Assembly (NCBI RefSeq): GCF_018403265.1
Contig: NZ_BOSI01000001.1
Span: forward strand, 1,922,001 to 1,986,000
Reading direction: 5' to 3'
Length of the DNA: 64,000 nucleotides
Origin: Paenibacillus sp. J31TS4
GTDB taxonomy: Bacteria; Bacillota; Bacilli; Paenibacillales; NBRC-103111
The translations under genes and the position numbers were made by a program. Within the stretch, counting starts at the first letter, position 1. The number at the start of each line of letters is the position of its first letter. The notes below the pieces were generated by a model, which made no database searches, was not told the origin of the DNA, and worked only from the letters and a program-made list of their open reading frames with translations. This document shows positions 24,540 to 33,518 of the stretch, in pieces.

Positions 24540-25857
24540 CACCCTCTTTCTTGGTGTGATCAATGTCCAGGAAACGGCCTGTCCGCTTGTTGAAGACCAT
24601 TTCCACTATCCCGGTTCCAACGTTTCGTCCCTTCGCAAGAATCAGTTCCACGATTCCAGGCTTGGAGGTGTTGGGGTCGTAGTATTCGTCCCGGTACAGG
24701 AAGAGCACAATGTCCGCATCCGATTCGATCGATCCGGACTCCCGTAGGTCCGACATCATCGGCCGCTTGTCCTGGCGCTTCTCGCAGTCCCGGCCAACAG
24801 CAGAGATCGCAACGACCGGCACGTTGTGTTTCCGGGCAACCTGCTTGAGGCCCTTGGAAACGTAAGAGACACCTTCGTTCGGTTTGGTGAACTTTCTGCC
24901 TGGGTTGACCAGCTGCAGGAAATCCACGTAGATCACGATTCCCGGATAAACTTTGACAAGCCGCTTAACCTCGGAGTCAATCTCCTGCAGCGTGATTCCG
25001 GCAGCATCAGAGATGAAGATGGGTAGTCGCTCCAGTTCTTCGGTTGCGTAGGTCCAGCGCTCCCAATCAGAATCTGAGAATTGTCCGGTCCGAAGTTTTC
25101 CGCTGTCCACGTTGCCTATTGCACAGGCTGCCCGCTCGGAGATTTGCTTGTCTGGCATTTCGATAGAGAAGAGAGCTGCCGGCCGGCCACCGCGGGCCGT
25201 CGCAATCATGTCATTGACCACATAGGCCGTTTTTCCCATACTTGGCCGCGCAGCTATGATTTCCAGATCCCCGCGCTGATGCCCGCTCGTCAATTCATTC
25301 AGTTCCTTGCTCGCAGTCTTGGCCCCGGTGACACCTTGCTGATTTCGCCTGCGGATGATCTCCTTTTCATGACCATCCAGCACCTCCGACATCTTCCGAA
25401 AGCCCCCGGTGGTCGGCTCAGACATGGCTGCTATTTCGTCAAGGGCTTCCCTGGCTTTGTGAAGTGTCTCCTTGGCATCCACGCCGATCTGACTTCCCGC
25501 TATGGCGTGCTCTCTGAGCGTTTCAGCGGTTCTCCTTTGGACGTAGAGCTCGCGGACTATGCTTTGGTAATGAGCCATGTTCGCGGCGCTAGGAACGCTC
25601 TCACGGAGTTGCATGAGGTAGGTTAGGCCGCCGACCTTGCTAATGTCCTTGCCGGCCTGTTCAGCCATAACCAGGATGTCGACCGGCTTGCCGATGTCGT
25701 TCAGATACCGCATGTACTCCATGATCTTCTGGTGCCGGCCGTCCGAAAATTCCTCTGGCTGGTTGGGGCATTCATCGAGTCTACCGGGCTCCAGCAGGAT
25801 GGAACCGAGCACTGCCTGCTCTGCTTCAATGCTTGTGAGATGCTGCAGTTCGATCAC
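24502..25857 (-). CDS. dnaB: Replicative DNA helicase (DnaB family)
   Basis: 451 residues from GTG at 25857, whose first bases overlap the upstream stop (GTGA). N-terminal primase-binding helices (SIEAEQAVLGSILLEP) precede a RecA-like motor with Walker A ARPSMGKT at about 202-210, Walker B IVIYVDFLQLV near 310 and the GRDCEKRQDKRPMMSDLRES loop. It unwinds DNA ahead of the fork in phage replication and is loaded by the G39P-like protein encoded just upstream. Confidence 0.93.
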   Translation of the reverse strand: MIELQHLTSIEAEQAVLGSILLEPGRLDECPNQPEEFSDGRHQKIMEYMRYLNDIGKPVDILVMAEQAGKDISKVGGLTYLMQLRESVPSAANMAHYQSIVRELYVQRRTAETLREHAIAGSQIGVDAKETLHKAREALDEIAAMSEPTTGGFRKMSEVLDGHEKEIIRRRNQQGVTGAKTASKELNELTSGHQRGDLEIIAARPSMGKTAYVVNDMIATARGGRPAALFSIEMPDKQISERAACAIGNVDSGKLRTGQFSDSDWERWTYATEELERLPIFISDAAGITLQEIDSEVKRLVKVYPGIVIYVDFLQLVNPGRKFTKPNEGVSYVSKGLKQVARKHNVPVVAISAVGRDCEKRQDKRPMMSDLRESGSIESDADIVLFLYRDEYYDPNTSKPGIVELILAKGRNVGTGIVEMVFNKRTGRFLDIDHTKKEGGEHKRKANPERR

Positions 25858-26186
25858 TTGTTGTCCCCGCCTTTCAACAGGAGACGGTCCGGGCAGTCGA
25901 TCGCCAGCTGCTTCCACTCTTGTAGTTCTGCCTTCCTTTCCGCCGTCTCCAGACGCATTCGGTTATAGTCCGTGAAGGCTTCCGGATCTTTCTGACCGAT
26001 GATGTCCGCCGGTGTCGGAACGAAGGCGTTGGTTCGAATATGTTCCCGCAGATTGCTCGAGGCTCGCTCAAACGGCAAGTCCTGCAAGAGGTTCAGCCAG
26101 ATTTCCGTCTTAACGGCGTCCATTTGGAAGTTCTGGTAACAGTTGTTGATGATAAGAAAAAGCTTCTTCAGCTCCGCTCTGTTCAC
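25854..26186 (-). CDS. G39P-type helicase loader/inhibitor
   Basis: 110 residues from GTG at 26186 after GAGGAGG. The N-terminal helical domain (LKKLFLIINNCYQNF..VKTEIWLNLLQDLPFERA) matches the SPP1 gp39 family, which holds and delivers the phage helicase to the initiator. It lies between the initiator and dnaB genes and overlaps both, the expected order. Confidence 0.8.
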   Translation of the reverse strand: MNRAELKKLFLIINNCYQNFQMDAVKTEIWLNLLQDLPFERASSNLREHIRTNAFVPTPADIIGQKDPEAFTDYNRMRLETAERKAELQEWKQLAIDCPDRLLLKGGDNK

Positions 26187-27000
26187 GGGCCATTTCCTCC
26201 TCGATCTCTCGCATGAGCTTTTCATTCTGTGACATCTGGTTGTTCTGCCGGCCGCTGCCCTGTTTTCCTGTTGCCTTCATCTTCAGCGCCAGCTCCGGAA
26301 ATTTATCTCGCAGCTTCTTAGCGCTCAGTATGTTTGTCTTCCAGAATGAGTCGGTTACTACCCAATCCATCACATCTCGAGCAAGCCGCTTTTCGACCTC
26401 ATCGTTCTCCACTAGCAAGCGCATCTGGTCTGCCCAGGATTGGAGATTTGCCTTTATGATTAGGTGTCCAAGCCCTTCCGCTTTAGCGACAGCTCGGACC
26501 TTGTCGTGAAAGTAAGAGGCCATTTTGTAATAAGTGCTGTCCTCGTCATACTTTTTAGTGGGACGAGTTTCTTTATTTCTTTTTTTAATTCTTTCTTTCT
26601 TTGTCCGCGGATTAGCGGTATGTTCTGTCACCTTCCTGGGTGACAGTTCTGTCACCGTTTTAGCGGACAGTCCGCTATTTAGGTGACAGTCGATCCATTC
26701 TTCATGGTTTTTGTTAAAGCGAAGCACTCGGGACCCACGTTTTCCTGTCGAGACAACGATGATGACGTGCCTCTCGACCAGATTTGTAAGCTCGCGATCT
26801 ACCTGGTTTCGATGGGCTCCAATAGCCTCCGCCAAGAATCGGATCGACATCTCATGTTCTTTCCGCTGGAATCCATAGGTGTTCCGCCATATCGCCATCA
26901 GCAAACTCAGCTGCGTTCCGTTGAACTTCCGCTTCATCGTCTGATCAAGGATCTCATTCGCTATTCTCGTATAGCCGTGGTCGATCTGTGGACTTGCCAT
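26110..27000 (-). CDS. Replication initiator, lambda O-like
   Basis: 296 residues. Residues 1-95 are a winged helix of the phage replication protein O type (RIANEILDQTMKRKFNGTQL..AIWRNTYGFQRKEHEMSI). A basic, low-complexity hinge (TKKERIKKRNKETR) precedes a helical C-terminal domain for helicase contacts. As in lambda, the gene body contains the probable origin: an iteron array at 26613-26690 and an adjacent T-rich tract at 26567-26605. Gene order O, G39P, DnaB supports initiation. Confidence 0.85.
   Translation of the reverse strand: MASPQIDHGYTRIANEILDQTMKRKFNGTQLSLLMAIWRNTYGFQRKEHEMSIRFLAEAIGAHRNQVDRELTNLVERHVIIVVSTGKRGSRVLRFNKNHEEWIDCHLNSGLSAKTVTELSPRKVTEHTANPRTKKERIKKRNKETRPTKKYDEDSTYYKMASYFHDKVRAVAKAEGLGHLIIKANLQSWADQMRLLVENDEVEKRLARDVMDWVVTDSFWKTNILSAKKLRDKFPELALKMKATGKQGSGRQNNQMSQNEKLMREIEEEMAREQSGAEEAFSYHQQLLPELPNGRR
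26567..26690. repeat. Iteron array and AT-rich tract: probable origin inside the initiator gene
   Basis: Four GGTGACAG units (either strand) at 26625, 26639, 26649 and 26682, arranged partly as dyads (GGTGACAG-TT-CTGTCACC), plus TAGCGG-type boxes and the dyad AGCGGACAGTCCGCT. A pyrimidine-rich, easily melted tract lies at 26567-26605. The same composite recurs at 60340-60475. Confidence 0.75.
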
Positions 27001-27015
27001 TCCACCACCTGCTCA

Positions 27016-27411
27016 TTAATTGTTCGGAGCTCGCTGAGGAGCCATGCTGTGCACAAGCTGTGCATGATCGAGCGCCATCTTCCCGATCTCTCCCCATGAC
27101 TTCCCTTCGGCAGTCAGCTTCCTGATCGCCCGGAGCAGCAGCTCGGTGCCGGTTGCTTCTGCTGTTTGTCCAGTAGATGATCCAATAATATGACCCGCCC
27201 GAAACATGAGCTCTTCGGGAGAAACTCCTAAGGGCCCGCTTATCTTTTTAAGGATATCTGGAGATGGAAAGCCCTTAAGCTTACCGTTTTCTATCTGTGA
27301 AAGGTAAGGGTGGGATACTCCGGATAATTGTGCCAGCCTCGAAAGATTCATTCCCTCTTTCTCACGCAATCCTCTGATATACCATCCGAACTCTGCGATA
27401 TTAGTAGTCAA
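27016..27411 (-). CDS. XRE-family DNA-binding protein
   Basis: 131 residues from TTG with GGAGG upstream. Residues 9-70 are a Cro/cI-type helix-turn-helix (NLSRLAQLSGVSHPYLSQIE). The C-terminal half is helical and unassigned. It sits just upstream of the initiator gene and may regulate early genes. Confidence 0.8.
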   Translation of the reverse strand: MTTNIAEFGWYIRGLREKEGMNLSRLAQLSGVSHPYLSQIENGKLKGFPSPDILKKISGPLGVSPEELMFRAGHIIGSSTGQTAEATGTELLLRAIRKLTAEGKSWGEIGKMALDHAQLVHSMAPQRAPNN

Positions 27412-27414
27412 GAA

Positions 27415-28170
27415 TCAACACACCTCCAAGTGATAATGGATTCCGACCTGCAGGCCCTTCCTCCGCAACGCTTGCCTAACGGTCATTTCAGCCAGCGCCG
27501 GGGAATTCGCTTCTCCCGAAAGGTGGGTCAGATAGATCCTCTCGCCGCGGCCCTTCACAAGCTTGAGGAGTGCTTCCGCAGCCTGCTCATTGCTTAGGTG
27601 CCCGATGTCGGAAAGGATTCGCGCCTTTACGCTGTCCGGCCGCTTGCTGAGCTCAAGTAGATCCGGCTCATGATTCGCCTCAATGATGTAGATGTCCGAG
27701 TCCGACATGGTTCCTAGCATCTCTGAATCTACCTTTCCGGTATCCAAGCAGATTGATATTTTCCCGCCGGAATGGAACATGAAGGCATATCCCAAAGGGT
27801 CGTAGGCGTCGTGATGAGTCGAGAATGGGAAGACATCGAAGCCGCCGCCGCCACATCCATAGTCGAATGAGATGGGAGAATCAATAATCTGCATCAGATT
27901 TTCGTCAACAGATTGAATGTTGTTCCATTCGGAATGGGCTGCGTAAACCGGGATGCGGTACTTGTTTGCTAGCGGTAGTCCCTTGGTATGATCAGCGTGG
28001 GCATGAGTGATGAAGATGTAGTCTAATTGGGTTGGATCAATGCCGGCCTCGATCAGGCGCTTCTCGATCTTGGTCTTGGGAATGCCGACATCGACGAGGA
28101 TGCTGGTGCTACCGCTTTGGATATGGATGCAGTTGCCGGCCGAACCGGAAGCAAGAATTTTGACGTTCAT
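27415..28170 (-). CDS. MBL-fold metallohydrolase (WalJ/YycJ-like)
   Basis: 251 residues with the metal motif THAHADH near residue 55 and further ligands in HHDAY, CLDTGK and SDIGHLS. YycJ-type MBL proteins include DNA exonucleases, and phages often pair an MBL protein with a RecT/Bet annealing protein, as here two genes away. The start codon overlaps the upstream stop. An exonuclease partner role for recombination is inferred. Confidence 0.8.
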   Translation of the reverse strand: MNVKILASGSAGNCIHIQSGSTSILVDVGIPKTKIEKRLIEAGIDPTQLDYIFITHAHADHTKGLPLANKYRIPVYAAHSEWNNIQSVDENLMQIIDSPISFDYGCGGGGFDVFPFSTHHDAYDPLGYAFMFHSGGKISICLDTGKVDSEMLGTMSDSDIYIIEANHEPDLLELSKRPDSVKARILSDIGHLSNEQAAEALLKLVKGRGERIYLTHLSGEANSPALAEMTVRQALRRKGLQVGIHYHLEVC

Positions 28171-28463
28171 CTCGTGGCCTGCTTTCCGCCATATGGGTTG
28201 TCCCTGTGTGTCGTGAAAGTAGTCGGTCTCGCCTTGTCACGAACAGCTAATGTGGTGTAGTCCTTGCTCTTCTTGGGCACGGGAAGATTGCGGTAATATT
28301 CAAGCTCTTCCGGAGAGAGCTTGTACACTTTCACCGTATTCCCCATCCCGGTTACTTGCTGAGCAGACAATTTTTCATTAGGGAAGTTGACGCCTGGCAC
28401 ATGAAGCGTATATCCCACTGACCCTGCACTTCGTTTTCTTGGTTTGTACGGGTTGATATCCAT
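28167..28463 (-). CDS. Phage hypothetical protein
   Basis: 98 residues from ATG at 28463. Basic, Pro/Lys-rich, no recognised domain. It lies between the Bet and MBL genes with overlapping ends. Confidence 0.5.
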   Translation of the reverse strand: MDINPYKPRKRSAGSVGYTLHVPGVNFPNEKLSAQQVTGMGNTVKVYKLSPEELEYYRNLPVPKKSKDYTTLAVRDKARPTTFTTHRDNPYGGKQATR

Positions 28464-28472
28464 GAGCACCAC

Positions 28473-29369
28473 CTACTCCGCCGGCAGCAGCAGATCATCG
28501 TCTTCGGCCGCTGCCCGTTTTTCTTCCAGGTGTAGGTCCATTACCTTGAGGAGCGCTGTGAGCTCCGCCAGTGTCGGCGTCTCGCCTTTGATCTTTCCGT
28601 ATTTGGTCATGTACTCGGCCTTGGCGTTTTTGTCCGTGATACCAAGCTCCCTGAATTTCGCACTCATCTGCTTACGAGCCTTGGAGACCTTCTCGTCTTC
28701 CGTCTCAGCTGCTGGCTGCGCTGGTGTCTCCGTCACTTCATGAGTGATGTCTTTGCGTTCCCGGGGCGCTTCGTATGCCGGCGCCGCATTAGCCGGCTGC
28801 TGAATTTCGTCGTCTCCAAAATCAAGGCCGTACTGCTTCTTGAGGGCCCGCTGCTCTACGTGCTTGCCAAGCATGTCTGTTGTCCATTTGTTCCAGTTAT
28901 CTTTGTTCTGTCCAGTGAACATATGATCAACTTCGGAACGATCGATATAAACGAACACTGGGCGATAACCGTCACGAAATGCGATGGAATAAGCACCAAT
29001 GATTTTGCCGCGGGGAGAACCGAAATCATGCTCTGCAACTTCCATTTGGTTTGTTTCTTTATTCCGACTTACTTTAAATACATCATTCTCGCAAACCATC
29101 TGCGTATCCGGCGGCTGGAAACCTTCTTGCTCGCGGGCCTTGGCGAGATATGCTTCGGCAGCAAATTGGATGCGGGCTTGATTTCCGTACTTGATGAAGT
29201 AGATTTCGTTCTTGAAAGGGTCCAGACGGTACGAGGCTGCTTTATGGGCAAATAGCAGGAACTCGGCGTCAGTCGCCGTAGGGCAGATCGATGTGCGAAT
29301 GACCTGCAGCACCTCAGGCTTGAATGCTTCGGATACTTCGGGGGTTACCATCAGTTGATTGTTAGCCAT
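28473..29369 (-). CDS. bet: Single-strand annealing protein (Bet/RecT family)
   Basis: 298 residues from ATG at 29369, which has GGAGG upstream; ATG at 29387 lacks one. Residues 10-200 show the Bet pattern (LQVIRTSICPTATDAEFLLF then YRLDPFKNEIYFIKYG). The C-terminal third is a charged linker and helical tail. These proteins anneal complementary strands in phage homologous recombination. Confidence 0.85.
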   Translation of the reverse strand: MANNQLMVTPEVSEAFKPEVLQVIRTSICPTATDAEFLLFAHKAASYRLDPFKNEIYFIKYGNQARIQFAAEAYLAKAREQEGFQPPDTQMVCENDVFKVSRNKETNQMEVAEHDFGSPRGKIIGAYSIAFRDGYRPVFVYIDRSEVDHMFTGQNKDNWNKWTTDMLGKHVEQRALKKQYGLDFGDDEIQQPANAAPAYEAPRERKDITHEVTETPAQPAAETEDEKVSKARKQMSAKFRELGITDKNAKAEYMTKYGKIKGETPTLAELTALLKVMDLHLEEKRAAAEDDDLLLPAE

Positions 29370-29373
29370 TTGG

Positions 29374-29922
29374 TTATTTGCCTCCATTACTGAGATTTTT
29401 GATTACATCACCGATAACTTGATCTACATTTATCTTGGAAAGTAGGCTCTCACTGAGTCTTTGCTTAACCTCTTCATTTATTGTCGAGGCTATTTTTTTA
29501 TCAACCTGTCCGATAACCTCTTTCGTCATTGTTTCAACGGCCTTCTTAACACGGTTGTTAACCATGTAATTCAATCGTGTGTGATCCCCGTAGCTACTGG
29601 AGTTTCCAGAAGAATCCACTTTTTCAGTAAGCGCCTGCTCCAGTTTTTCTTTCATCAAATCCTCAACCTTCACGTTTTTGCGTTTAACATCACCCCAACG
29701 ATCTGTAAGTGTGATTCCTTTATTCATAAAACCGTCAAACAGATTGACGACTAAGTCATCCAGCTTCTCCTGAACTTGTTTCATTGACTTATCTGTAAGG
29801 TCTCTCAAGCAACCGGCAGAAAGCTTCTCGACTACTCCTTGAATTACTTGAGCTTTTACTTCTTCGTCTAGTCCGCCACCTTCGTCTATCCAGTCGACTT
29901 CAACTTGAATGTTGAACTTCAT
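29374..29922 (-). CDS. Phage hypothetical protein
   Basis: 182 residues, largely helical, with repeated amphipathic stretches (VKKAVETMTKEVIGQVDKKI) suggesting coiled coil. It lies between the zinc-hook ATPase and Bet genes. No family recognised. Confidence 0.5.
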   Translation of the reverse strand: MKFNIQVEVDWIDEGGGLDEEVKAQVIQGVVEKLSAGCLRDLTDKSMKQVQEKLDDLVVNLFDGFMNKGITLTDRWGDVKRKNVKVEDLMKEKLEQALTEKVDSSGNSSSYGDHTRLNYMVNNRVKKAVETMTKEVIGQVDKKIASTINEEVKQRLSESLLSKINVDQVIGDVIKNLSNGGK

Positions 29923-29929
29923 TGTGATA

Positions 29930-31453
29930 TCACTCTCCCGTTTCGATTTTTAAATCTTGGTTAGCCACTACCCGGCAGACGATCAGTTGCCCGGCCGGCT
30001 GTTTGAAGCGGGTGATGCTCTCGGCGTTGTCCACGAAGCACGGGGCAACGATGTCTGCCTGCTGGCTCAGGACATCCCGCAGCTCGAGTCCTGCGCGGAT
30101 GCCTTCGGACAGAGACAGCTTGCGGTAGGGCTTGCCGTCCATCATGATCTCGAAGTCCGGCTTGATCTCGCCGTCCCCCTTGTTTTCCTTGAACAGCCGT
30201 AGGGAGAGAGTCGTAAACAGGTCTTGCACCTTGGCCGCTTGAAGCTCCGCCTCTTTCGCGTAAAACGCTTTGATCGCGTCGAGGATGAAGATGGACTCAT
30301 TCCGGCTGGCGAGGGTTTCGGATTCCGCTGCTTTGGCTTGCTCGATCTGTCCGGCAAGCTGATCTCGTTGCTGCTGCTCGCGGATGGCCACCAGGATCGA
30401 ATCAAGCTCATGTTCCAGTTCCCTGACCTTCGCGGTTTGCTCGGAAACGTCGATCGGTTCAAGCGTTAGAAGCTCCTCTTCGAGGGCTTTTCGCTGATTC
30501 ACCATCGACTGGTGATTTTCCATGTATTTTTTTATGCGGGCCGCTTTGTCGGCCTCAACCGCAGCGATGGCCTCATCGGTAAGCTTCTGGCTGCATGTGC
30601 GGCAAGTGTCGGCGATGACTTCATCTCTGAGCTCTGGGAAATTCGCCTTGCTCCGGCTAATCGACTCACGCAAACCTGCAATTCTCGCCAAGAGCGCAGA
30701 CCTCTTTTGTTCGATCTCGAAGGCTTGTAACGGTAGCTTGTCGGCCTCTTTGATCTGGTCTCTTAAGCGGCTTTCATCGAGCTTCAAATTGTCGATGTTC
30801 TGATTTGCGGCCGGCACAGCCAGCTTGTCCAATTGCTCCTGCAGAGTCTTGGTCCGGCTCTGTGCGGCGATATACACCTTGTCCTGCTTGTTCTTGTTCT
30901 CCTTGTGTTTATCTTGAAGTTCTTGGAGGGAATGTTTCTTGATGAGAGCAGCCAGCTTGTCCGCCTGCATTGCTTCCATCTGCTTAAATACTTCTTTGCT
31001 CGATGTTGCAGAAACGTATCTAAGAAGGAGTGGTCGTTGTTCATTAGTTGGATGGAGTGAAAAGAAATATGTCGGGTTAAAAAGTGATAAGAAAAGGTCT
31101 TTGTCGAAGAGGCTCTTCACCAATTCTTCGAACTCTGTAGACTTCTTTGGAATTTCATTGATGTAGTAGTGCATCTTACCTTTGACAATGGCCCGTCCGA
31201 GCAGAAGCTGCTTGCCGTCAACCTCGAGCAGCAACTCTGCGCGCGTCTCGTCGTATTCATAATTGGTGGGCGTCGGATCAGTCTTGGTGCCCAAGGCATC
31301 CGTGCCGTATAATGTGAACGGGATGGCTTCTACAATGGAGCTCTTTCCCTTAGCGTTATCGCCCGTGATCTGCGTCAGCTCGCCAAAGTCAACGGTCAGA
31401 TCACGGTGCGATTTATAATTGTGCAGCTTGAGGCTTTTGAACTCGACTCTCAT
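29930..31453 (-). CDS. Rad50/SbcC-like zinc-hook ATPase
   Basis: 507 residues from ATG at 31453. Walker A GDNAKGKSS at 31-39, long coiled-coil arms, a CRTC zinc-hook near residues 284-287 and a C-terminal signature/Walker B region (LSLSEGIRAGLELRD..APCFVDNAESI). This is the SMC/Rad50 layout in shortened form. No SbcD/Mre11 nuclease gene is adjacent, so the nuclease partner may be another phage protein. It likely supports recombination with Bet. Confidence 0.85.
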   Translation of the reverse strand: MRVEFKSLKLHNYKSHRDLTVDFGELTQITGDNAKGKSSIVEAIPFTLYGTDALGTKTDPTPTNYEYDETRAELLLEVDGKQLLLGRAIVKGKMHYYINEIPKKSTEFEELVKSLFDKDLFLSLFNPTYFFSLHPTNEQRPLLLRYVSATSSKEVFKQMEAMQADKLAALIKKHSLQELQDKHKENKNKQDKVYIAAQSRTKTLQEQLDKLAVPAANQNIDNLKLDESRLRDQIKEADKLPLQAFEIEQKRSALLARIAGLRESISRSKANFPELRDEVIADTCRTCSQKLTDEAIAAVEADKAARIKKYMENHQSMVNQRKALEEELLTLEPIDVSEQTAKVRELEHELDSILVAIREQQQRDQLAGQIEQAKAAESETLASRNESIFILDAIKAFYAKEAELQAAKVQDLFTTLSLRLFKENKGDGEIKPDFEIMMDGKPYRKLSLSEGIRAGLELRDVLSQQADIVAPCFVDNAESITRFKQPAGQLIVCRVVANQDLKIETGE

Positions 31454-31686
31454 TCCTCGCTCTCCTTCTCCCCAGGATTCTGGAACTCTACGATCACCGG
31501 GCAATTTTCAATTCTCGCGATCGGCTGACCGGACGCGTCTCTTACACCGTACAAGAAATCGATGCTGTCCTCCCATTCACAAGAAGCGTCTATGATTTCG
31601 CCGACCACCTTGCCGTTATACCGCTCTCCTACCACGAATCGCTTCTCCGGGTTGGTGAGAACGGTGAGCGTTTTGATTGTCTGCAT
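31450..31686 (-). CDS. Phage hypothetical protein
   Basis: 78 residues from ATG at 31686 after AGGAGAGG, overlapping the next gene by 4 bases. Small beta-rich protein; no family recognised. Confidence 0.5.
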   Translation of the reverse strand: MQTIKTLTVLTNPEKRFVVGERYNGKVVGEIIDASCEWEDSIDFLYGVRDASGQPIARIENCPVIVEFQNPGEKESEE

Positions 31687-31703
31687 GCCGCACCTCTCCT
31701 TTC

Positions 31704-31853
31704 CTAAAGCCAGAGCGATGGAAGTCCCAGTGAACATTCCGTTTCAGCAACCAGGCCCTTTACGTAGTCGACATTCTCTGGTGCTACGTGTCCGCTTTGC
31801 AGGATGGCACGAAGCTGTTTAAGGCGATCCTTTACGCTTTGTCCCTTTTCCAT
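31704..31853 (-). CDS. Small phage protein
   Basis: 49 residues starting MEKGQSVKDRLKQLRAIL. GAGGAGG lies 10 bases upstream and the ATG overlaps the previous stop (TGATG). Helical, unknown function. Confidence 0.55.
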   Translation of the reverse strand: MEKGQSVKDRLKQLRAILQSGHVAPENVDYVKGLVAETECSLGLPSLWL

Positions 31854-32101
31854 CAGTGAATGTCCTCCTCTTTGTTTTTGAACATCCGGATTTCACACGA
31901 GACGCCGATCTGATTCATAGCAGCTTCAATCTCCGCCAATGCTTCATGCAGTCTTGCCTTGATGAATTCAGCTTCAAATTCCGTTTTCGCATTAATCATG
32001 ATGCGACCATCGAACTGAGGAACCAGCGAAATCCCTTCCTCGATACACCTCTCACCGTGTGCAATAGCTGCGTCGATCTCCGCTTTCAGCTTTCCGCCCA
32101 T
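31853..32101 (-). CDS. Phage hypothetical protein
   Basis: 82 residues from ATG at 32101. Alternating helix and strand segments, no recognised domain. The 3' end is coupled to the 49-residue gene. Confidence 0.5.
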   Translation of the reverse strand: MGGKLKAEIDAAIAHGERCIEEGISLVPQFDGRIMINAKTEFEAEFIKARLHEALAEIEAAMNQIGVSCEIRMFKNKEEDIH

Positions 32102-32105
32102 CCGG

Positions 32106-32357
32106 TCACCCGCTCTTTCTTGTGTCTTTTGACACATCGTCTTCAAAAAAAATATAGTTGAATACTTTCTTGCCAAAGAGACTGATAAGCCCTTCCCATA
32201 CGACCCCGCTGGGGTCCCGCTTGTTGTTTAGCACTCGGGATAAGCAGGAAGGAGTTACGCCTAATTTCGCGGCGAGAGACGATGTGTTCTCACCGTTTTT
32301 CTTCATGTACTCAGTCAGTTTTTGGCGATCCAGTACAACTTGTTTCACCTTGTTCAC
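32106..32357 (-). CDS. Cro-like XRE repressor
   Basis: 83 residues with a helix-turn-helix (TSSLAAKLGVTPSCLSRVLN). First gene of the leftward early operon and divergent from the cI-like gene across shared operators, the standard Cro position. Confidence 0.8.
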   Translation of the reverse strand: MNKVKQVVLDRQKLTEYMKKNGENTSSLAAKLGVTPSCLSRVLNNKRDPSGVVWEGLISLFGKKVFNYIFFEDDVSKDTRKSG

Positions 32358-32370
32358 CTCGTTTCTTGTT

Positions 32371-32547
32371 TGTCATTTGACACAAAACAAGCATACACGA
32401 TTTTGTGTCAAATGACATAATCGGTAAATCCAGCTATTTTCGCCAAATACGGTCTAATTCGGCCGAATTTGTCATTTGACACATTAATCCCTCAATATCT
32501 CTTTGCTTTTTGACAAATCCCATGTATAATGAATGTGTCAAATGGCA
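32371..32547. promoter_or_regulatory. Phage switch region: four operator copies
   Basis: The box TGTCAWWTGACA-like sequence occurs at 32371-32382, 32406-32417, 32470-32481 and, with one change, 32536-32547. TTGCTT (32503) and TATAAT (32525) with 16-base spacing drive the rightward repressor gene, and the last operator sits just after this -10. The two left copies overlap the leftward early promoter area. This is a classical cI/cro operator set. Confidence 0.8.
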
Positions 32548-32601
32548 AATAAAGTACTGGAGCAAAAAACATTGATAACGGAAGGGATATGCGGAGAATC
32601 C

Positions 32602-33054
32602 ATGAATGAATTCGGCGAATTTATAAAAGGTATTCGAGAGGCAAAGAACTTAACGTTAATGGAAGTAGCAGAAAAATCAGGAATAAACCATTCCCATCTA
32701 TCTAGAATTGAAAACGGGGAGCGCAATCCTCCGAAACCTAAAACCATGAAAAACCTTGCTGTTGCTTTGGGTGTAAGCTTCGCTACACTTTTGGAAAAGG
32801 CTGGACTTATAGAGGAGTCAGAAAAGGATCTATTATCCTCCACAGACGATCCAGAGGAAATAAGTAAAACATTAAAAAGAGAACGTGATAGAAAAAATCG
32901 TAATTTGCGTGACGCTAGAAAATTTCTCGAGCAATCAGATATTATGTTCGATGGTGTGCCAATGAGTGAAGAAGACAGGCAACAAATTCTAAAAGTAATG
33001 GAGAGTATGTTCTGGAAGGCTAAGGAGATGAATAGAAGAAAGCCGAAGGAATAA
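32602..33054 (+). CDS. Phage repressor (cI-like, XRE family)
   Basis: 150 residues from ATG at 32602 after GGAG. Residues 1-65 are a helix-turn-helix domain (LTLMEVAEKSGINHSHLSRI). The rest is charged and helical and lacks a Ser-Lys autocleavage site. Such repressors are usually cleaved by the neighbouring ImmA-type protease rather than by RecA. Confidence 0.85.
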   Translation: MNEFGEFIKGIREAKNLTLMEVAEKSGINHSHLSRIENGERNPPKPKTMKNLAVALGVSFATLLEKAGLIEESEKDLLSSTDDPEEISKTLKRERDRKNRNLRDARKFLEQSDIMFDGVPMSEEDRQQILKVMESMFWKAKEMNRRKPKE

Positions 33055-33066
33055 GGGGCTGACGCC

Positions 33067-33483
33067 ATGATCGACTCTAACATTAGAAAATTAGTAAAAA
33101 AATATAATACGAATTGTCCTTTTGTTTTAGCCGAAAAGTTGAATATCATGGTTGAGTATCGAACCCTTCCTCCAAGCTGTAGAGGATACTATTTATATGT
33201 GCGAAAGCGAAGATTCATCGCCATAAATAAGGCATTACCCTATATAATGCAACGTTTTGTTTGTGCCCATGAATTAGGACATGATCGTCTTCATAAGGGG
33301 TTTGGTCACTATTTCATTGAACAGAACACACTTTTCAACCCTGGCAAATTCGAACGTCAAGCTAATACATTTGCAGTCCGTTTGCTTACTTACGATCGAC
33401 ATTTTGAGGAAGATGAAAGCGTCGAGTCCTTTTGCCGCCGGAATGACATTCCGCTTGAAATGGTTGAATATATCGTAAATTAA
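33067..33483 (+). CDS. ImmA/IrrE-family metallopeptidase
   Basis: 138 residues. Zinc motif AHELGH near residue 68 and a downstream ERQANTFAVRLL glutamate helix. In ICEBs1 and related phages ImmA cuts the repressor to start induction. It is the next gene after the repressor. Confidence 0.88.
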   Translation: MIDSNIRKLVKKYNTNCPFVLAEKLNIMVEYRTLPPSCRGYYLYVRKRRFIAINKALPYIMQRFVCAHELGHDRLHKGFGHYFIEQNTLFNPGKFERQANTFAVRLLTYDRHFEEDESVESFCRRNDIPLEMVEYIVN

Positions 33484-33515
33484 AAAACACATGCACTTAG
33501 CGGGCATGTGTTTTT
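33483..33515. terminator. Bidirectional terminator
   Basis: AAAAACACATGC pairs with GCATGTGTTTTT over 9 bases, between the convergent ImmA gene and the minus-strand ORF at 33519. Confidence 0.85.
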
Positions 33516-33518
33516 GCG

